Assembly: GCA_021399435.1 (NCBI GenBank)
Contig: JAJTUP010000082.1
Span: 186,001-250,000 of the forward strand
Direction of reading: 5' to 3'
Length of the DNA stretch: 64,000 nucleotides
Source of the DNA: Diaporthe sp. PMI_573
Taxonomy: Eukaryota; Ascomycota; Sordariomycetes; Diaporthales; Diaporthaceae
Position numbers and translations under genes: made by a program. The notes under the pieces were generated by a model. It did not search any database and was not told the DNA's origin. It was given only the letters and a program-made list of their open reading frames with translations. Shown in pieces: positions 36,459-46,919 of the stretch. Position 1 is the first letter of the stretch. Every line of letters begins with the position of its first letter.

Positions 36459-37390
36459 TTTAAGGCTCAGGGTAAGATTCGTGTTGACTATGTCTGATGG
36501 AAGAAGGACCTTGACCACCATGCTGGTGCCGAAGATTAGCAAAATCCTCAGCTTTTGTATAATGCTCTTTACATGCTGTGCTTCGCAGCACGGGCCGGAA
36601 ACAACACCGAGCGACCCGTTGCACAATGCGTACTTCTATCGCAAATTCGGACTCAATGACCCGACAAAGAGGCTGCTCCAGCCCCACTCCGCCCTGGCCT
36701 TACCGTACCAATGATGGAACTTCAGGAACGCTTCATCAAAGATGTCTACAATATATGCAGATTGGTGAGCGAAGCGGAAATTCCACGGAATTGACCACTA
36801 ATCAGGAGACCTAGAGATATATGCCGCGCGGAGGTAACCCACGGCTCATCACAGATTGGTCCATGATGGTTTCCTCTCAGCTCCGATGTGACTGCCACGT
36901 AATATGCTTTGACTGTATCGGCATTTATTCGCACGACGTGGCTCAATGGCTTGCAGTATCTCTGACTTATTACGACGCTCTCACCGCTGACAGCTTATAC
37001 AGCATTGATAATCAGTAATGGCAGTTTGAACTCCAATTTGAGGTAACACAACCCCCCACAGGACAAGAACTCTAATACTTCCTGGAGAAAGTCACCACCT
37101 GTCAATCTGAATTCATGGAAGGAATAGCGGTAGGAGTGTGAAACGGCCTCAGCAGCTCAACAGTGTCACTAATTGCTGCCGTTCTGTGACCGATCACATG
37201 CAAGACCGTTCCTCGCTGCGCTTCAGAATACAGTGTAGTCCATGGAGGCGATCGCGATTCTTAGCTGATTACAACGTGGACATTGCAGCTCGAATGCCTA
37301 GCAAGAGAAGCCATCACTACAAAGGGGTTGAAGGAGAATCCAATGACTTGCATGCCCAAGTGTCACGTGAAAGTCTACCCTTCTAAATTA
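36459..37390. other. Intergenic region upstream of the NRPS-like gene
   Basis: GC-balanced, with no supported gene. It lies between the 5' end of the NRPS-like gene and the SDR relic and may include a divergent promoter. Open frames of 60-130 codons here overlap the NRPS start region or lack features. Confidence 0.4.
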
Positions 37391-37620
37391 CCGGCCAGAG
37401 CATGGGGCGGAATCGGACTCGCAACTCGCATTATGTTTGCTGTCACCGGCGTCGTCTACATCCTCTTCACCGCCAGCAAGGCACCAAACCACGCCGTCAA
37501 GTCAAGGCTGTCCTGTCCTCAGCGAGCTCTGTCTGCCGCGTAAAGCCGACCGTGATCGCACTCGAGATAGACATTACGCCAGCTGAGCCTTTAGCAGCCG
37601 TAATAGAAGAGGTGAGTATG
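37391..37620 (+). pseudogene. Short-chain dehydrogenase/reductase N-terminal relic
   Basis: One frame reads RAWGGIGLATRIMFAVTG then VVYILFTASKAP, close to the SDR Rossmann start (GxxxGIGLA, then beta-2 VYITGR). A second frame continues VKPTVIALEIDITPAEP then LAAVIEEV, the beta-3/alpha-4 part with the Asp of the adenine pocket. The two pieces are in different frames, the first glycine-rich turn is damaged, and no catalytic YxxxK part follows. It would have reduced or oxidised a pathway intermediate. The assignment rests on motif order only. Confidence 0.45.
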
Positions 37621-37914
37621 TAGACCAACTAGCTCGATTCCATTGTCAAAACCAGTGCTCCTCGCCGCCAGTAGCCGGATTCCCAGAGAGTCATCCAAAG
37701 GCAGTAATTGGTCCTGGAGAGTCACGATACCTAAGACTATAGGCTCGCTGATCATGCTTCTGAAGCTCCTGCTGTGGCTCCTGTCTTTTGGGCTAAGGGG
37801 TACAAGACAGTGAAGAGCTCGAATCAGTCGTGAAGGCTCGCGTCTCCAGAGTCTCCCCAGCTGGATCGGAAGAGACACTACGAAGCTCTTATCGTTTCCA
37901 TATCTGCTTTCATG

Positions 37915-37922
37915 TATTTAAG
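37915..37922 (+). promoter_or_regulatory. TATA-like element of the aldo-keto reductase gene
   Basis: tatttaag lies about 175 bp before the ATG at 38096. Plausible by position only. Confidence 0.3.
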
Positions 37923-38095
37923 CTTTCCTCGGAATTGGAGGCGGCGCCGGGCGTGTGTTAATCTCAGTGAGGGACAAAAATATGGATATTAAATCTAACT
38001 GCCCCTCCACGGGTATTCTGAAACACACCTCATCAATGATTGCTTCTCATCTCAAGAAACAATACACTCTGGCTCAGCAGCGAAAAAAGTTCAAA

Positions 38096-39238
38096 ATGGC
38101 CCCGGGACAGCCCAAATGTTTCCTCAAAATTGTTCTTGGGACCATGAATTTCAGCAAAGAAGGCATGCATATCGCAGGACACCACATATCACACCTGCTC
38201 GCAAGTTCCACTGACAATATGACAAGGTGCCGAGCAAGCCCGTATCCACGACATAGAAGACTGCACCGAGTTTCTAAATACCTTCCAGAAGCATGGGCAC
38301 GAAGAAATTGACACCGCGCGGTTGTACACTGGCGGCTTCTCGGAGGAGTATCTGGGCCGCCTCGGCTGGCAGGAACGCGGCCTCGTCATGGGCACCAAGC
38401 TCGCAACCTGGAAGGACAAGCCGTCCGACACCGAGGCGTACAGCCATAGGCCTAATTCCCTTAAGCCGGCACTCCTAGAGAGTCTAGAAGCCCTGAGAGC
38501 TGAGAAGGTGGACATCTGGTATCTCCATCTGCCGGATCATAACACTCCAGTATGTAATGTCAAATACCTCGTCTACACCTAGTGAAAGCCACGATTGACT
38601 CGAGACCACTCCAGTACGCTGAGACACTTGAGGCTGTCAACGAGTTATACAAGGCTAGATATTTCAGTCGGATCGGCATCTCCAACTACGCTGCGTGGGA
38701 AGTGGCACAAATCTGCGAGTTGTGCAAGCGGCACGGGTGGAAGCGGCCAGATGTCTACCAGGGTGTTTACAACGCGCTACACCGAGCAGTTGAGCCGGAG
38801 CTGCTGCCATGCCTACGCCACTACGGCATCGCTTTCTATGCTTTCAACCCCATCGCCGGCGGACTATTGATAAAGCGCTATAGCCGTGATACCCTTGTCC
38901 ATGAGGAAGGCAGCAGATTCGACCCTAACCGAATCCAGGGGGCGCACTACCGCCAGCGTTATTGGAATAAAGCGTACTTTAATGCACTGGATATCATCCG
39001 TCCTGTCGCTAGGAAATTGGGAATATCAACAGTTGAGGCCGCGCAGAGATGGATTATCCACCATAGCGGCCTGAAAAAGGATTTCGGAGACGCTGTGGTG
39101 ATTGGGGCGAGTAATGCGGCGCAGCTTGAGGACAATTTGCTAAACCTGGAGAAAGAGCCGCTGCCCAAGGACATGACTGATGCATTTGATAAGGGATGGG
39201 CTTCAGTAAAGGCCATCTCTGCTCCTTACTTCCACTAG
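38096..39238 (+). CDS. Aldo-keto reductase, aflatoxin-aldehyde-reductase type
   Basis: This is a cytosolic NADPH-dependent reductase of aldehydes or ketones. Exons 38096-38162, 38227-38549 and 38615-39238 give 337 residues. The catalytic tetrad is visible: Asp and Tyr in EIDTARLYTGG, Lys in VMGTKLATW and His in DIWYLHLPD. GISNYAAWEVAQI, FNPIAGGLL and the cofactor loop VIGASNAAQLEDNL are typical of the AKR7/norB-like group. The first intron uses a GC donor (gcatgc ... acaag), the only way to join KEG to AEQARIHD. ATG 38096 is preferred over in-frame upstream starts because the (beta/alpha)8 barrel begins immediately after (FLKIVLGTMNF). In the cluster it could reduce a quinone or keto group; the substrate is unknown. 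Intact. Confidence 0.88.
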
Positions 39239-39450
39239 CTCATTGGGTAACAATTCAGACGAGTGTCCCATCTATACAGGAATATCGTTTAGCTTGTTGC
39301 AACAATGATTAATATTTGCTAGGTCGAATATCATGAGGTTTCAGTGGTATAATCAACCATGGGAGACATCCATGCTCCCTCTATCATGTCAATATTCTTC
39401 GTGAGAAGTTATTCAGTTCAACGCGGCAAAGATAAGTTAGTAGCAACGCA

Positions 39451-39880
39451 TACTCTGCCTTCTCAATCCTCGGAGGACTCTCCGTCTGCCTGCATCTGTA
39501 GTCCGTTCAAGGCCGCATGCCAAGCTCCTCCAAGGTACCGAGGACCGAAAGCTGAATTGTGGCATAGATCAGATATCTGCTGCGCCTTTTTTGGGGCTCT
39601 GAACCCCAAATTGCTCTATGGGCTATCATCATCGTTATTCTTGGCCTTCGCCACGGTGCGCTGCTGAATGTCCAAAATTTCGTCGCCCAAGCCATGTGCA
39701 AGCGTGACGAGGAGGGTGCAGCGGCGGCTATGTATGCGTTCTCGAGGCAGTTTGGAATAGCCTTTGGGGTAGGGGTTGGCGGGAGAATGGCATGTGCCTG
39801 AAGCTGCAGTCAGGGTCTTGACCCCGGCATTGCCAAGGCCAGTAAGGCATTCCTGGCGGAGCTTCGGCGGCTTCGGCCTG
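39451..39880 (+). pseudogene. MFS drug-transporter relic (DHA2/14-TM type)
   Basis: A frame with stops reads AFSILGGLSVCLHL near 39457 and then IALWAIIIVILGLRHGALL, NVQNFVAQAMCKRDEEG, AAAAMYAFSRQFGIAFGVGVGG. This matches the late transmembrane helices of fungal multidrug/toxin efflux proteins. A frame change later, GLDPGIAKASKAFLAELR matches the following loop. The first half of the transporter is absent. It would have exported the cluster's product; the gene is dead in this copy. Confidence 0.6.
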
Positions 39881-40380
39881 TGAGGTGTCTACCTGCTTTC
39901 AGCCTTTCCGCTAAGCATGTTGCTTGCGCAGTTCCAGATGGCTGAGTCCGTTGAGAGCCAGCATCAACTGGAAGATTTGAGTTCTAGGATCCGTTTCGAT
40001 GGATCGCACCCAATCTGCTAAACAAGTCTTCAACGCGCCATTTCGTCCTCTAGTCCATTTGGGGAACTCAAAATAGTCCTTGGAGAAATGAATCCATCGA
40101 GTCCAGGTAAACATGTCTCGATCCATGCTCTAGTCCATGGTTCCGTCTGCGACCAGCCACCTCAGCCGGACCTGCAAAGCTCGATATACGAGAAGTAGAT
40201 CGAGAGAATCGAAGCCCTTCCCCATCGTGGAGAATAAATAACTCGATTTATGATCTATTTCCCTGGAGTTCCTCGCTGGTCACCGCGGTTTCCTTCTTTT
40301 GGTTCTCTGTTCTAAGGTTTTGTCAACCGACACTCCAATTCACCACATCATCTTGAATTCCGTATCCTACATCCATCAAG

Positions 40381-40912
40381 ATGAAGATCTCAATGACCAC
40401 TCTCGCCGTGCTGCTGTCCGCATCAGCAGTGCAGGCCCTCCCCGCCGACCCGCCAACGCCCCCGCCGACCGTCTCTGACGGCGTGAAAGACAGCCTCGAA
40501 GATTTCGGAGGTGCTGCCGGTACTCTTGTTGGCGGAATCATCAGTGGTATTCCCAAACTCATCGGGGAGCTCAAGAATGCGAAAGAGCAGCAGATGGCCT
40601 GGAAAAACGAGCAGGAGCGCAAGCAGGCCGATGTGAGAGTCGAGAGCGACTGAAGTCCTCCGAGAACGAGCTCCTGCAGGCCAGAAGGGCAGAGGGCGAG
40701 ACGCGGCGCGAGATCGTCCGGGCGAACAAGGAGTCTCTACGCCGCCGTCAAGGAGGCCAATGAGCTGCGCGAGGCCATCAACCAGATCGACAAGGCGGCT
40801 GCCGTCATCGAACTCCCGGAGGAGGAATGGCCCGGATCAACCCCGACAAGTGGCCCCCGCCCCCAAAGGAGCAGGAGCCGCCTGAGGGCAACAAGAAGAA
40901 GAAGCATGACTA
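40381..40912 (+). pseudogene. Secreted coiled-coil protein locus with frame breaks
   Basis: The first frame (40381-40653, 90 codons) starts MKISMTTLAVLLSASAVQA, a clear signal peptide. It goes on with a Pro-rich linker, a Gly/Ile-rich segment (GTLVGGIISGIPKLIG) and a charged helix. The same kind of helical sequence continues in other frames: ERLKSSENELLQARRAEGE, then YAAVKEANELREAINQIDK, then a Pro/Lys-rich tail (DKWPPPPKEQEPP) ending KKKKHD at 40912. Breaks fall near 40645, 40735 and 40830. If the short reading is the real gene it is a 90-residue secreted protein; the conserved coding character beyond its stop argues for a longer ancestral protein of about 175 residues. The function is unknown; an effector-like or wall-associated role is speculation. 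Confidence 0.55.
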
Positions 40913-41659
40913 GAAAAACCACCACTGATAAGAGAATCCACTGGAACAACTGACTGGATGTTCAGGCTGAGTGAGATGATAAGGTGCATCCCCTTCCTGC
41001 TTAGTAGTAGCGGCTTGCCCATTTACGTGCGAGCTATGTGAGGGTGGAGCTTTTCATCCTTGGGCGTTCAGGCACTGGTAAAATCTTTTCTTCTTCTTCT
41101 TCTCTTCTTTTCTATCCCGTGGGCTATATGGTGTCCATGGTGTCTACGCTGAGGTATTGTTTCGAGAACGGGGTGTCTAGGTGCTCTTTGCCCTGCGACT
41201 CTCGACCTTGAACTGTTGCCACACCCTTAGTCGTTGTTAATTTATTTGGCTCTTAAAGCCTTCTCACAATTCCCGATCTCCATCCCAGTTGTTCGTGATG
41301 ATTATGATATATGAAATTGCGACAACCCATGGAAAACAGATCACATGTGCATCGGCACGCAGAAGCCTTTTCTTTGCCGAACAGTCAGTCAAATATATTG
41401 CAACGGCTTTTCTTACCCGAATTTAACACTATCCTACCTAGGTAGATACATCACCCTGGCCATTCTTCATTCGCTCTTTGGTTGCGGTTGTCCCGGCCAT
41501 GAGAAAGTACTGTGTGTATGTCTACGTTAGTCAATCTATGGGTGAGTAAGTAGGGAGTTATGTAAGTAAGTAATGGAAAATTCCGCTCAAGAACATGTAT
41601 GAGCCAAACCGCGTGCGCCTAAGTCTTTTTGTAACAATATGGTCATCGTACGCATCTTC

Positions 41660-43840
41660 TTACTCAATTCCCGACAGGTCAAATTCGCCCTCGCGCTTCC
41701 TGACCAGAATCTCCACCGCGGTGTCGGTGTTCAGATTAATGCCGAACTCGTGAACCTTGGGCTTCACGCCCTCGGGCAGCTTCCAGTCGTAGTTGAGCAG
41801 CATGAAGATCAGTGCGATCTTGACCTCATTTGCCGCGAAAAACCTGCCCGGGCAGGCATGGACACCGTGACCGAAGCCCATGTGCTCCGGTGTCGTGGAA
41901 ACCAGCAGTGAGGTGTTTTCCTTGCCGGGTTCGCCACTGCGCCGCATGTTGTAGAAACGGTAGCCATCCCCTGTGTCGAATTTGGGTTAGCTAACAAAAT
42001 ACGAATAGTGGTGAATAGAGGGGAGGTGGGGAAGTCAAGGCCCTGTGGCCCTGTGCGTGTAGCCCGTCCAAATTGACCAATGCACGGAAGTTGGGCTGCA
42101 GCAAGCCAGCCGGCGGGATTGTAGATGGATATGGTAGAAAAATGTGCTCAAAATGGTGTGCTCATTACAGGAGGTCGCTCACATTCTTTTGCGTTTGGGT
42201 ATGCTTCGTCATCCCTTGATCCTCTGTCAGTGTCCATTCATCCTCATGGGCAGCAAGGAATGGGGAGCTTACCAGTTGCGATGCGTTGATACTGCGAGAT
42301 AACTTCCCTTAGGAATAACTGTGCCGTTAGAGAGTTCGACATCCGCTCTGGCCTTTCGCTGCATGGTGGCTGTGTTATGATTCTGTCAGTCTCATGGAAT
42401 CCATATCATCCCAACCGTTTATTCGGAATTGTGCGTCTAGAACCGTATATCTCAGCACGATTAGAATGGTAGACTCACCTAGCTGGATAGGCTTGAGGCG
42501 CTGGCTCTCCTTGATGACACTGTCGAGCAGCTTCATGTTGGTCAAGGTGGTCTTCTTCCAACCTCCATCAGACAGGACCTCCTTGATTTCCTTGCGCAGG
42601 TCTTCGATGACCTCCGGGTGCCCGGCCAAGTCCGTCACGACCTGGGTCATGAGATCCGAGGTGGTATGGATGGCCACAATCGACAGAAACAGCTGCATCG
42701 CCGCTGGCTCATAGTCGGCTTTTGACTTGGCCGCAGCATTCTCAAACCACTCTATCGCATCGTTGAACTCGATCGTCTTTCCCTCTGCCGCGGCGGCTGC
42801 CTTTGCCGCAGCGCGCATTTCCAGGACCGGCTTGAGAATAGAGCGTGCCTCGGCCACCTGCGCCTGTGCGGCCCTGCAGATGGGCAAGATACGGGCGGCG
42901 ATGGACCTTAAGCCGGCTGGGTACGTGCGTAGGGCATCGGCTGCTGGGAACATGGTCGCGGCGTATTCCCTCGAGATCTTGAGCCACGCCTCGTTGCGAC
43001 AAAGCTCCTCTCCCAGGAAAACGCGGGATGAGATGCGGGCGACGAAGATCAGGATCGTGTGTCGTAACGGCAGCAAGTGCCATTCTGTATGACGATCAGG
43101 ATTAGTATACGTAGGAAATATTCTGGACATGTTGAGAAATATAGGGTCTGGTATTTCTTACCCTTGCTCTCCCCAAAAGAAACAGGCATAGCTAATGCTG
43201 TCTCGTCTGCCAGAGGCTTGGTGATTTTGGCTATGAATGGGTCAGAGTCAGTAATTATTCAAGCACTTGTCCAGGTTGCTGACAGAATCGCACTAACCCA
43301 AGAATTTTGTCAGATCCTTATTAATCACAGTCAATGTTAGAAAGTCTTTCGTGCCTTGGTATGGCGCCTCAAAGCCAGGATACCGGGTTTGGAAGAACTT
43401 CAAGATGAGGTCAGTTTCAGTTATCATACCTAGCTGTGCACGTCAAAAAGCCAGTACATGTCAGGCACACTTACATCAACGCTGAAGTCAGAGAAGCTGA
43501 GTTTGGGATTATTCCGGATCTCGTTCGCCATGCTCGGCGGGAGTACTGTCATATTGCCATAGTCGGTGATGAGCTGCGCTGGCTTGTTGGGGTGGCTGTT
43601 GAACCAGTTCCGCAAGAGTGAACGGCAGTTCCGGATGTAGATTCCCTTTGCCCGCTCAGCAGTGAGCTCGAACGGCCGTCGAGGATTCAAGAACGGCGCC
43701 TTGGACTTCGGCTTATTGCCAAGTGAGTAGATAAAGACCACAAATAGGATGGTGGCCAGGAGATATGGAATCGGCTTGGCCGTGATGCCCACTGTTTCTA
43801 CGTCGCCCAAAGCTGCCTGAATGGAAACCTGTAGAGACAT
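41660..43840 (-). CDS. Cytochrome P450, ent-kaurene-oxidase-like type, seven exons
   Basis: This is an ER-anchored monooxygenase. On the minus strand, exons 43840-43475, 43433-43298, 43230-43162, 43084-42479, 42369-42273, 42214-42183 and 41970-41660 join in phase to 538 residues. The N-terminal helix is PYLLATILFVVFIYSLG. The I-helix reads VAIHTTSDLM, ExxR is in IKESQRLKP, and the haem loop is GFGHGVHACPGRFFA with Cys near residue 475. These features are typical of the CYP503/CYP68-like group that oxidises terpenes and other cluster products. Exon 6 is only 32 nt. A TATA-like word (minus-strand gtatatattc, about 44046-44055) lies about 200 bp upstream of the ATG. It closes the right side of the cluster. 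The gene looks intact; its substrate cannot be told. Confidence 0.88.
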
Positions 43841-44800
43841 ACTGATGTCTAGTTGCTGAAAAGACAGAATGGATTTCGATACTTGTATAGTTGTTGGGTA
43901 GGTGTCGAGTAATGGCAGAGGAAGAGTGATAATGCAGGTATTAGTGCAGAAGGCAAGTCTATATCTACAATTATTTCCCCCTAATCGGCATGCGTGAACA
44001 GTCCGTGGAGACCCGATGCGTGTTCTCCACCGTCCCGTCGAGAATGAATATATACAGACATAGAAACTTGCTGCAGTTGACACGCAATCATTGGCTACTG
44101 AGCCGGATCCCACCCCGACAGAAAAATTGATGAATGCTTTGGCTGTAGTACTGGCACGCCCATCTAGTAACTATGGCAAGAAATGGTCGTTCAAGACCCC
44201 GATTCGGACTAGATGAACATCCCGACAGTGACAATCATCTCCTCGCCTCATGAGGCCGTAATGTGGAGCAGGGATGCGGAATTAGACGAAAAGTGGTTCT
44301 GGTATGCAGGCGCTGCGGATTTAGAGTGCAACGGCATAATATCACTCCGCAAGTGCACGTTTGCTGTCGACTCGCATGCGTTTCACGCGCACTTGAATCG
44401 GATTGAATCAACTCCAACGGACACTAGCAGAAAAAGGAGATGTTGTAGTAGCGGTACCATCAGCTACCCGAGCCTCCGGCCGACCGGGACTGCATTATGC
44501 AACTCTGGAAGTCATGCAGCCCTCGATATTGACTTCATAGGGAAACGATCTGCTAATATCACAAGCAACATGACTTTTCTCCACATGTTGTGCTGTAGCC
44601 TGTAGGTAATTATTTGCACCAGTGAGAACAGTAGGAATGCTAAACAAGTGAGGGGACAAGCAACCCTTTAAATAAACGGGAATTTTGCGCCTAGGTATCC
44701 CTGAGAGCGGCGACGAATCATATTTAAGAGAAGGGTTACTGGCAGCGGTTGGGCAACCTAGCTAGTGTGACGGCAGCCACGCAAGCCGAGAGCAAAAATA
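43841..44800. other. Intergenic region upstream of the P450
   Basis: Normal base composition, with no supported gene. Open frames of up to 130 codons (for example 44213-44605) have no domain features. The first 200 bp should hold the P450 promoter. Confidence 0.4.
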
Positions 44801-46098
44801 CGTGCACTCGCATTACGTCACCCCCACCAAAATCTTCTCTTCGCCAATTCAACCCCCCAACTTCAACCACCCATATCTTTACGAAAGAATTTTTGTTCAC
44901 GATGGTGAATGTACACAAAGATACGCCGAAAAAAAACCGATTGATCGGTGCAATTCAATTCGCTGATTCCCTACCAACGCGCCACTTTCGCAGCGATATC
45001 TTCAAACAGTTTGGATTTGGCAAGAGTGCTGGCTGGCGGGCCCTCCGTGAGGAGCATTCTGACCACCGTACCTTCAACCACGCCTTCGAGGAAACCCGTG
45101 GGCGCCCAAAAGCCCTTTCTGACGATAACCTTGCTGTCCTCGAGAGGTTTATTGAGTCAGAAGGCTTTATTACCCGTACTACGCCCTGGGAGGCTATGCC
45201 CGCTGCCGCCGGCTTAGATCTCGATCCTCCGCCTTCAAAGTGGACGATTTAGCGTGCGATGAAGACCCGCAGCTTTCGCTTCTACCTAGCGTGCCAGAAG
45301 CCGTGGGTATCCCCTAATTTACGGGTTAATCGCAAAGAATACTGCCGTCAAACCCTCGAGAGGTTTCCAGAGAAAGAAGACTGGTACGACTTTAGATTTA
45401 CCAATAAGACGCATTTTGGCTACGGCCCTTAGGGGCGTATCTATGTTTACAGGCGCCCGTGGGAGAGAAGCTGCCCAGATTACCTTGTAGAGAAGAAGTA
45501 GCCTGAGAAGACCCTCGATTAGAAGCAGAAGCATTTCCATGCGTGGGGTGCCGTAGGCTACGATGGCTTTAAAGACAGCCTCCACTGGTACAAGGTTGCC
45601 TCCAACACCAACGGGAAGATAAACCTCCAGACCTACCACGAGAAAATCCTCCAGCCCATCATCAGGGCATGGGTCGCCCGTGGCAATCGGTTTATCCTCG
45701 AGGAGGACAACGATTCGGGCCACGGGGGGCGTAGCGGCAAGAACAACATCGTGAGGCAATGGAAAGAAGATCATAGCGTTGAGACCCTCTTCAACTACCC
45801 TCAGAGCCCAGACCTCGTCGCCAGCCCTATTGAGAAGGCGTGGCGTGCGCCAAAAGAGTACGTACGGCGTCAACCACACTAGGACGAAGAAACCCTCAAA
45901 ACGGCTGCGCAAGAGGGCTTCGATTCGCTAAAAGAAAACACCATAAATCACTGGATAGAGTCAATTCCTCAGATTCTGAAAGACTGCTACGATAACGATG
46001 GGGGCCCTACGGGTCATTGAGTTTGTATGTAGCTACCATACAATTAAATTGAAGGGGCTGGGGCCTCGGGTTGGGTGGGGAAACCCACTGAGTGCACG
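44801..46098 (+). mobile_element. Tc1/pogo-like DNA transposon
   Basis: A 9-bp inverted repeat (cgtgcactc at 44801-44809, gagtgcacg at 46090-46098) encloses a single transposase frame. TA precedes the left end; the right flank is TT, one change from TA. Its decay is light: five TAG codons and no frameshift. Confidence 0.6.
44902..46020 (+). pseudogene. DDE transposase with five in-frame TAG codons
   Basis: One frame of 372 codons runs from ATG 44902 (MVNVHKDTPKKNRLIGAI) to TGA 46018. The N-terminal part has helix-turn-helix-like sequence (HFRSDIFKQFGFGKSAGWRA). The DDE fold shows in FILEEDNDSGHG (second Asp) and SPDLVASPIEKAWRAPKE (third acidic residue region). The stops at 45250, 45430, 45499, 45520 and 45880 are all TAG, each explained by one CAG or TGG transition. 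This is the type of transposase annotated as DDE superfamily endonuclease in fungi. Non-functional now. Confidence 0.75.
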
Positions 46099-46299
46099 TT
46101 TTATTGCTCTCGGCTTGCCACGGTAGGCAAGCCACCTGGCCGTTACAAGGACCCTAACCCTTAGCCCCACAGTCGCGTTAAGACTTCGCGAGCTAGAGAC
46201 CGCCAGAGCTTTGCTCTCCCCTTTCTTCTCTCCTTAGCTTAGAATCTTCGTTAATAGCGCCAATAGACCCAGCTTCCATGCTGCATCTCGTACCAGCCG
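46099..46299. other. Transposon flank
   Basis: About 200 bp of GC-normal sequence between the DDE transposon and the LTR pair, with no gene. Confidence 0.4.
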
Positions 46300-46840
46300 T
46301 GATAATTACTAGCGGTGAGGCTATTTAGGTGTTTAGACTAAATACTTAGATTGACGACTGAAGAGTCTGTTCTATGAAAGCTATCTACTATGGTAATGAC
46401 CGTGTCCTTATATATTCTAACTCTTCAGTTCCCTAAGGTGTTGGGCCGTTGGGATTGCGAGCAATCGTCACGGTCCATCGTCAGAACCGCCGACAGTCCT
46501 GCCAGTCCACCCCTGTAGGTAGGCATGGAACCCTAACCCTGACTGATGTATCCCGTGACTCCACACTCTAGTGTCTCTGCGCCTACGGCGTGGCATCTGT
46601 TCCGGGTTGCCTGGGTCACCCAAACAGTGTTATAAACCAACACGTTGGCACTAAGGGGACCCGTTTGGGTGAACCCAGGCAACCCAAAACAGGTGCCACG
46701 TCGCAAGCTCAAGGACACTAGAGTACGGAGTCACGGGATACATTCAATGTCAGGGTTAGGGTCCCACGCCTACCAACAGGGATGGACTGTTGGCGGTTTT
46801 GACGACTCTATGGGTGGACCGCAACGATTGCTTGTAATCC
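46300..46840. repeat. Two LTR fragments head to head (inverted)
   Basis: 46300-46627 is a minus-strand LTR of the 1245-1735 family (tgataattactagcgg ... ggttgcctgggtcaccc). From 46628 a plus-strand copy begins (tgttataaaccaacacg ... gggtgaacccaggcaaccc). The junction forms a long imperfect palindrome. Each half carries a telomere-like pair (aaccctaaccctgac and cagggttagggtccc). Confidence 0.6.
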
Positions 46841-46919
46841 CAGCAACCAACCGACTGATCCTTCAGCCCCCTCCCAGCGAGAACGGCTCCGTCGCCCCCG
46901 TCTGCGCCAACTGCTCGCC

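Noticed and set aside
44213..44605. 130-codon ORF upstream of the second P450
   Set aside because: No domains, no splice-supported extension, and it overlaps a likely promoter region.
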